A stretch of 32,824 nt of DNA from Phoronis australis (taxonomy: Eukaryota > Phoronida > Phoronidae). The DNA is taken from assembly GCA_002633005.1 (NCBI GenBank), contig NMRA01000635.1:12079-44902 (forward strand). The letters are read 5' to 3'. Position numbers and translations under genes: made by a program. The first letter of the stretch is position 1; every line of letters starts with the position of its first letter. The notes beneath the pieces were generated by a model that was not told the origin of the DNA, did not search any database, and saw nothing but the letters and a program-made list of their open reading frames with translations. Of the stretch, positions 30,415-32,824 are shown one piece after another.

Positions 30415-30550
30415 AACTGAGCTGATGCATTGTGGTCGAAACTGTCGGATGTGTTTCACAGCTTGGAACACATCAACTTCCTGTTCCAGTTGAATTTTTT
30501 CACACGCTGTGACTAAAGCCAGATACAAACCACTTCTTTCCGCACCATTT
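30415..30550 (-). CDS. Receptor-type protein tyrosine phosphatase, penultimate coding exon (D2 P-loop and following helices)
   Basis: Acceptor TTGTTTCAG precedes 30550 and donor GTAAGT follows 30415 on the minus strand. The exon is 136 bases, a size I recall as common for this exon in receptor phosphatases. It encodes NGAERSGLYLALVTACEKI and then VDVFQAVKHIRQFRPQCI. This corresponds to the region of the C-x5-R signature (Cys lies in the preceding exon, outside the part I could find) followed by the VDVFxxVKxxRxxRP block. The loop reads N-G-A-E-R-S-G where active domains have S-A-G-x-G-R-T/S-G, as expected for a catalytically weak or inactive D2 domain. Phase joins exactly to the last exon. 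Upstream exons are not visible to the window end. Confidence 0.88.
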
Positions 30551-30600
30551 CTGAAACAATTATTACTTACTAATGTACTTCTGCTAGTCTAGTACCAATG

Positions 30601-30648
30601 ACAAACTACAGCACACAAACTACAGCACACAAACTACAGCACACAAAC
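30601..30648. repeat. 14-bp tandem repeat ACAAACTACAGCAC x3.4
   Basis: Three perfect copies plus six bases of a fourth, immediately followed by the 16-base array at 30662. Confidence 0.97.
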
Positions 30649-30661
30649 GGATTGTTCTGAA

Positions 30662-30750
30662 ACCCCCTCGATCCCTACATCCCTCAACCTACGACCCCCT
30701 CGACCCAAGACCCCCTCGAACCACAACTCCCTCGACCCATGACCCCCTTG
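30662..30750. repeat. 16-bp tandem repeat ACCCCCTCGACCCAAG x5.5
   Basis: Period 16 with substitutions (for example ACTCCCTCGACCCATG). Low-complexity C-rich sequence in the phosphatase intron. Confidence 0.92.
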
Positions 30751-30979
30751 TGGCAATAGAGGTATTTCAGCACTTTTTACATATTTCATTATCTTATTAC
30801 ATCGCTGAGTGATTTTTCCATAAGACATATAGACCGGCAGCCCAGAGAGCACTTAGCATAGATGAACAAGGTACCAACATCTGGCCTCGGGAGCATTTAG
30901 AGTCCACCTCAGTATGTACAGAAATGGACGTCTGCCATTGTCTGCAATCTGGGTGTGACCCCTGGGGGCCTTACAAAGG

Positions 30980-31520
30980 GCCCAAAAATGAGCTAGACTA
31001 GACATTTGAGGTATCGACCAAAACTGAATTAAAACAAACAATAGTACTACACTGAATACCAAATGACTCATGACAGACAAATTGCACTCTGGAATGAGTC
31101 TGGCAGAAACCAAAAAGGAACCCCCAAAAATGAGCTAGCACATACATCGAGGTACCACACAAAACCAGTTCCATGAGATTCAATACATGTCACAGGTCAT
31201 TAAATGCCCTATGACAGACTAAATACACTCTGGATTGTGCCTGGCAGAAACACTCAAAAATCTCAACCATAGTATGCTATCAAAACTTTGAGGTTCATTA
31301 GATACCCCAGGTACTGGCTAAAACTGACTTAAAACAAATAATCGTGCCACACCAGATGACCCACGACAGACAACAAATTGTGCTTTGGACAGCGTTTGCC
31401 AGAAACTCAATTACACCTTAAAAGGAGCTAGGTCATCATTCTGGGTACCACGATCAACAATTCCATGTGATTTAAATAGACGTTACTGGTTACCAAATAC
31501 CCTAAATAACAGTTAAAACC
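30980..31520. repeat. Diverged ~140-153-bp tandem repeat, 3-4 units
   Basis: Blocks recur in order: GAGCTAG (30991, 31131, 31425), ATGACAGAC or ACGACAGAC (about 31071, 31211, 31364), GGCAGAAAC or GCCAGAAAC (about 31100, 31240, 31397), and AAAACTGA.TTAAAACAAA in the first and third. Non-coding. Confidence 0.78.
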
Positions 31521-32400
31521 CACTGTGAGCTCACTCAGTGCTCGCCAGCCCCAGAAATCTCAACTAAGTAATTTTGAAAATATATGGCATATTACATGAG
31601 TTTATACTTTTGCATCTACTGAGCTCTCTCATTGGTTGTCAAATGGATGATGGCGGAGAGTAAGCATTTTGGAAAGTACCTGATAACAGTAAAACTTTGG
31701 GATACCAGGAACTGTCTAAAACCAACCCACTTAGTGAAGTTTAAGAACACAGATAGTGTAAAATATAAAAAGGTGAATGTATATGTAATTTCATATTTTT
31801 ACTATTTGCTTTATGATGTATACTCGTTTACTCCATAAAACGTTGAAATACATTTCAGTTAACAGTTTGAAATCAAAGTATAATTCACTGTGTCCCTATG
31901 TGGTTCAGTTAGCCACACAATTCGTTAAAAGCCTCAAAACTTGTCCACCACTATTGTGAGATTTTTGTCATTTTTGTTTGGTCATTTCTTTTTAGTATTA
32001 GTTTATCTACTTTTACTTATTTGCTTATTTTTCTATTTATTTGCTGCTTATTATTTGTTGTTGTTGAAATGAGCATTTGCTTATTAATGCGGTCTTTACC
32101 ATATACAAATATTCAATTGAACTGAAACAAGAGCAACGCAGAGCGTTGAAATGCGCCCACAATTGCACCGTATACGGTATCCTTCTAGGGTTGTTTATTG
32201 GTACCATAAAGTGGCCAGTAGAGGGCATATACGTAGTATGTTGTATGGAAAGGCATGGTCATTGTCTCCTCAATAGACTAGGGGCAAAATGTGAGTGATC
32301 TTCATAATACAAGCACATCCTACACATCAGTTGCTTAAGCACCACAGAAACATAGAATTAAAAACAAATTTACCAACATACGAGATTAGCACAGCATTAG
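31521..32400. other. Non-coding stretch, no gene seen
   Basis: AT-rich DNA within or upstream of the phosphatase gene. A GCCAGTAGAGGGCAT near-CTCF motif lies at 32214-32228. Confidence 0.5.
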
Positions 32401-32439
32401 AATGCCAGAAACAAATTTCTACTTGGAACTTTTCCTTCA

Positions 32440-32824
32440 TAGTCACGAAGTAACACAAATTATACACCTGAAGACCTATGAAAATACAGAGGTCAATGTA
32501 ACATACTTAAATTGCCACTAGAGGCATACCGGTAGTCAGAATCATCCTAAAGTCGTCATCCTCCGTTGTCAACATCACATAAATACACTTGCTAAATTTA
32601 GTAGAGATCCTGCAAACGGTTTGGGAGATACAGCCATGGGCGCAAAAAAAAAACTGCCACTAGGAGGCGCCACAGTAATCAAAGTCATGGGAAATTCAGC
32701 GTCAACCGTCCTCTTCATAGTAAGAACATACATGCCAATTTTCACAATCATACAGTGGTTTGGTTGATAGAGGGGTGGACGCCAAAAAACAGACACAAAA
32801 AAAAGTAAAAATGGCCACTGGGTG
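32440..32824. repeat. Dispersed/tandem repeat with TGCCACTAGxxGGC blocks
   Basis: ATTGCCACTAGAGGCAT (from 32511) and ACTGCCACTAGGAGGCGC (from 32653) occur about 142 bases apart, each followed by a related GTAxTCAxAxTCAT stretch. The end of the window (from 32754) repeats the fragment at 14395-14480. Confidence 0.7.

Noticed and set aside
30598-30750. Short tandem repeats considered as a CRISPR-like array
   Set aside because: Units are contiguous 14- and 16-base repeats without unique spacers, in an animal genome; these are minisatellites.

Overview
This window is animal nuclear DNA with intron-split genes, abundant minisatellites and two large retrotransposons. It comes from a draft assembly: it holds one 508-base N run (12812-13319) and nine single Ns. 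The host exons (ORC2, a two-domain receptor tyrosine phosphatase), the marked polymorphism between overlapping contig ends and the repeat types fit a highly heterozygous marine invertebrate. A cephalochordate or another invertebrate deuterostome is my guess only.

Layout. (1) 1-4098: four consecutive + strand exons of ORC2 (origin recognition complex subunit 2), phase-compatible with GT-AG borders, separated by introns rich in short tandem repeats. (2) 4099-11945: a sense-oriented Gypsy-type LTR retrotransposon that starts 214 bases after the fourth ORC2 exon. It has an LTR, primer-binding site, leader, gag with a CCHC knuckle, pol (protease, RT, RNase H, integrase HHCC), a C-terminal zinc-finger segment, a polypurine tract and a second LTR. 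It then runs straight into a second, truncated leader and gag instead of host flank. (3) 11947-14880: non-coding DNA with tandem repeats, the N gap and one likely minus-strand exon of an unidentified gene. (4) About 14886-21080: a decayed non-LTR retrotransposon of the I/Jockey type on the minus strand (ORF1; ORF2 with endonuclease, RT, RNase H and a Cys/His tail). (5) 21100-29200: no gene found; it holds a 154-base tandem duplication, a ~400-base foldback element, a 156-base MITE with a 5-base target duplication, and candidate transcription-factor sites. (6) 29202-30550: the last two coding exons of a minus-strand receptor protein tyrosine phosphatase (D2 domain). (7) 30600-32824: minisatellites and dispersed repeats.

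Seven of the nine single Ns mark unresolved contig joins that can be read from the sequence: six are flanked by the same stretch twice (about 65 to 232 bases), so apparent internal duplications there are overlap artefacts, and one (15304) hides missing sequence. The ORC2 exons for the C-terminal half are not visible downstream, so the gene is either interrupted by the retrotransposon block or continues outside this scaffold order. The most interesting biology is the Gypsy element: the integrase zinc-binding domain is joined in frame to a C2HC/C2H2 finger tail with no catalytic core between them, the protease motif is D-G-G, one LTR has an internal 180-base duplication, and the LTRs carry consensus CTCF-type sites.
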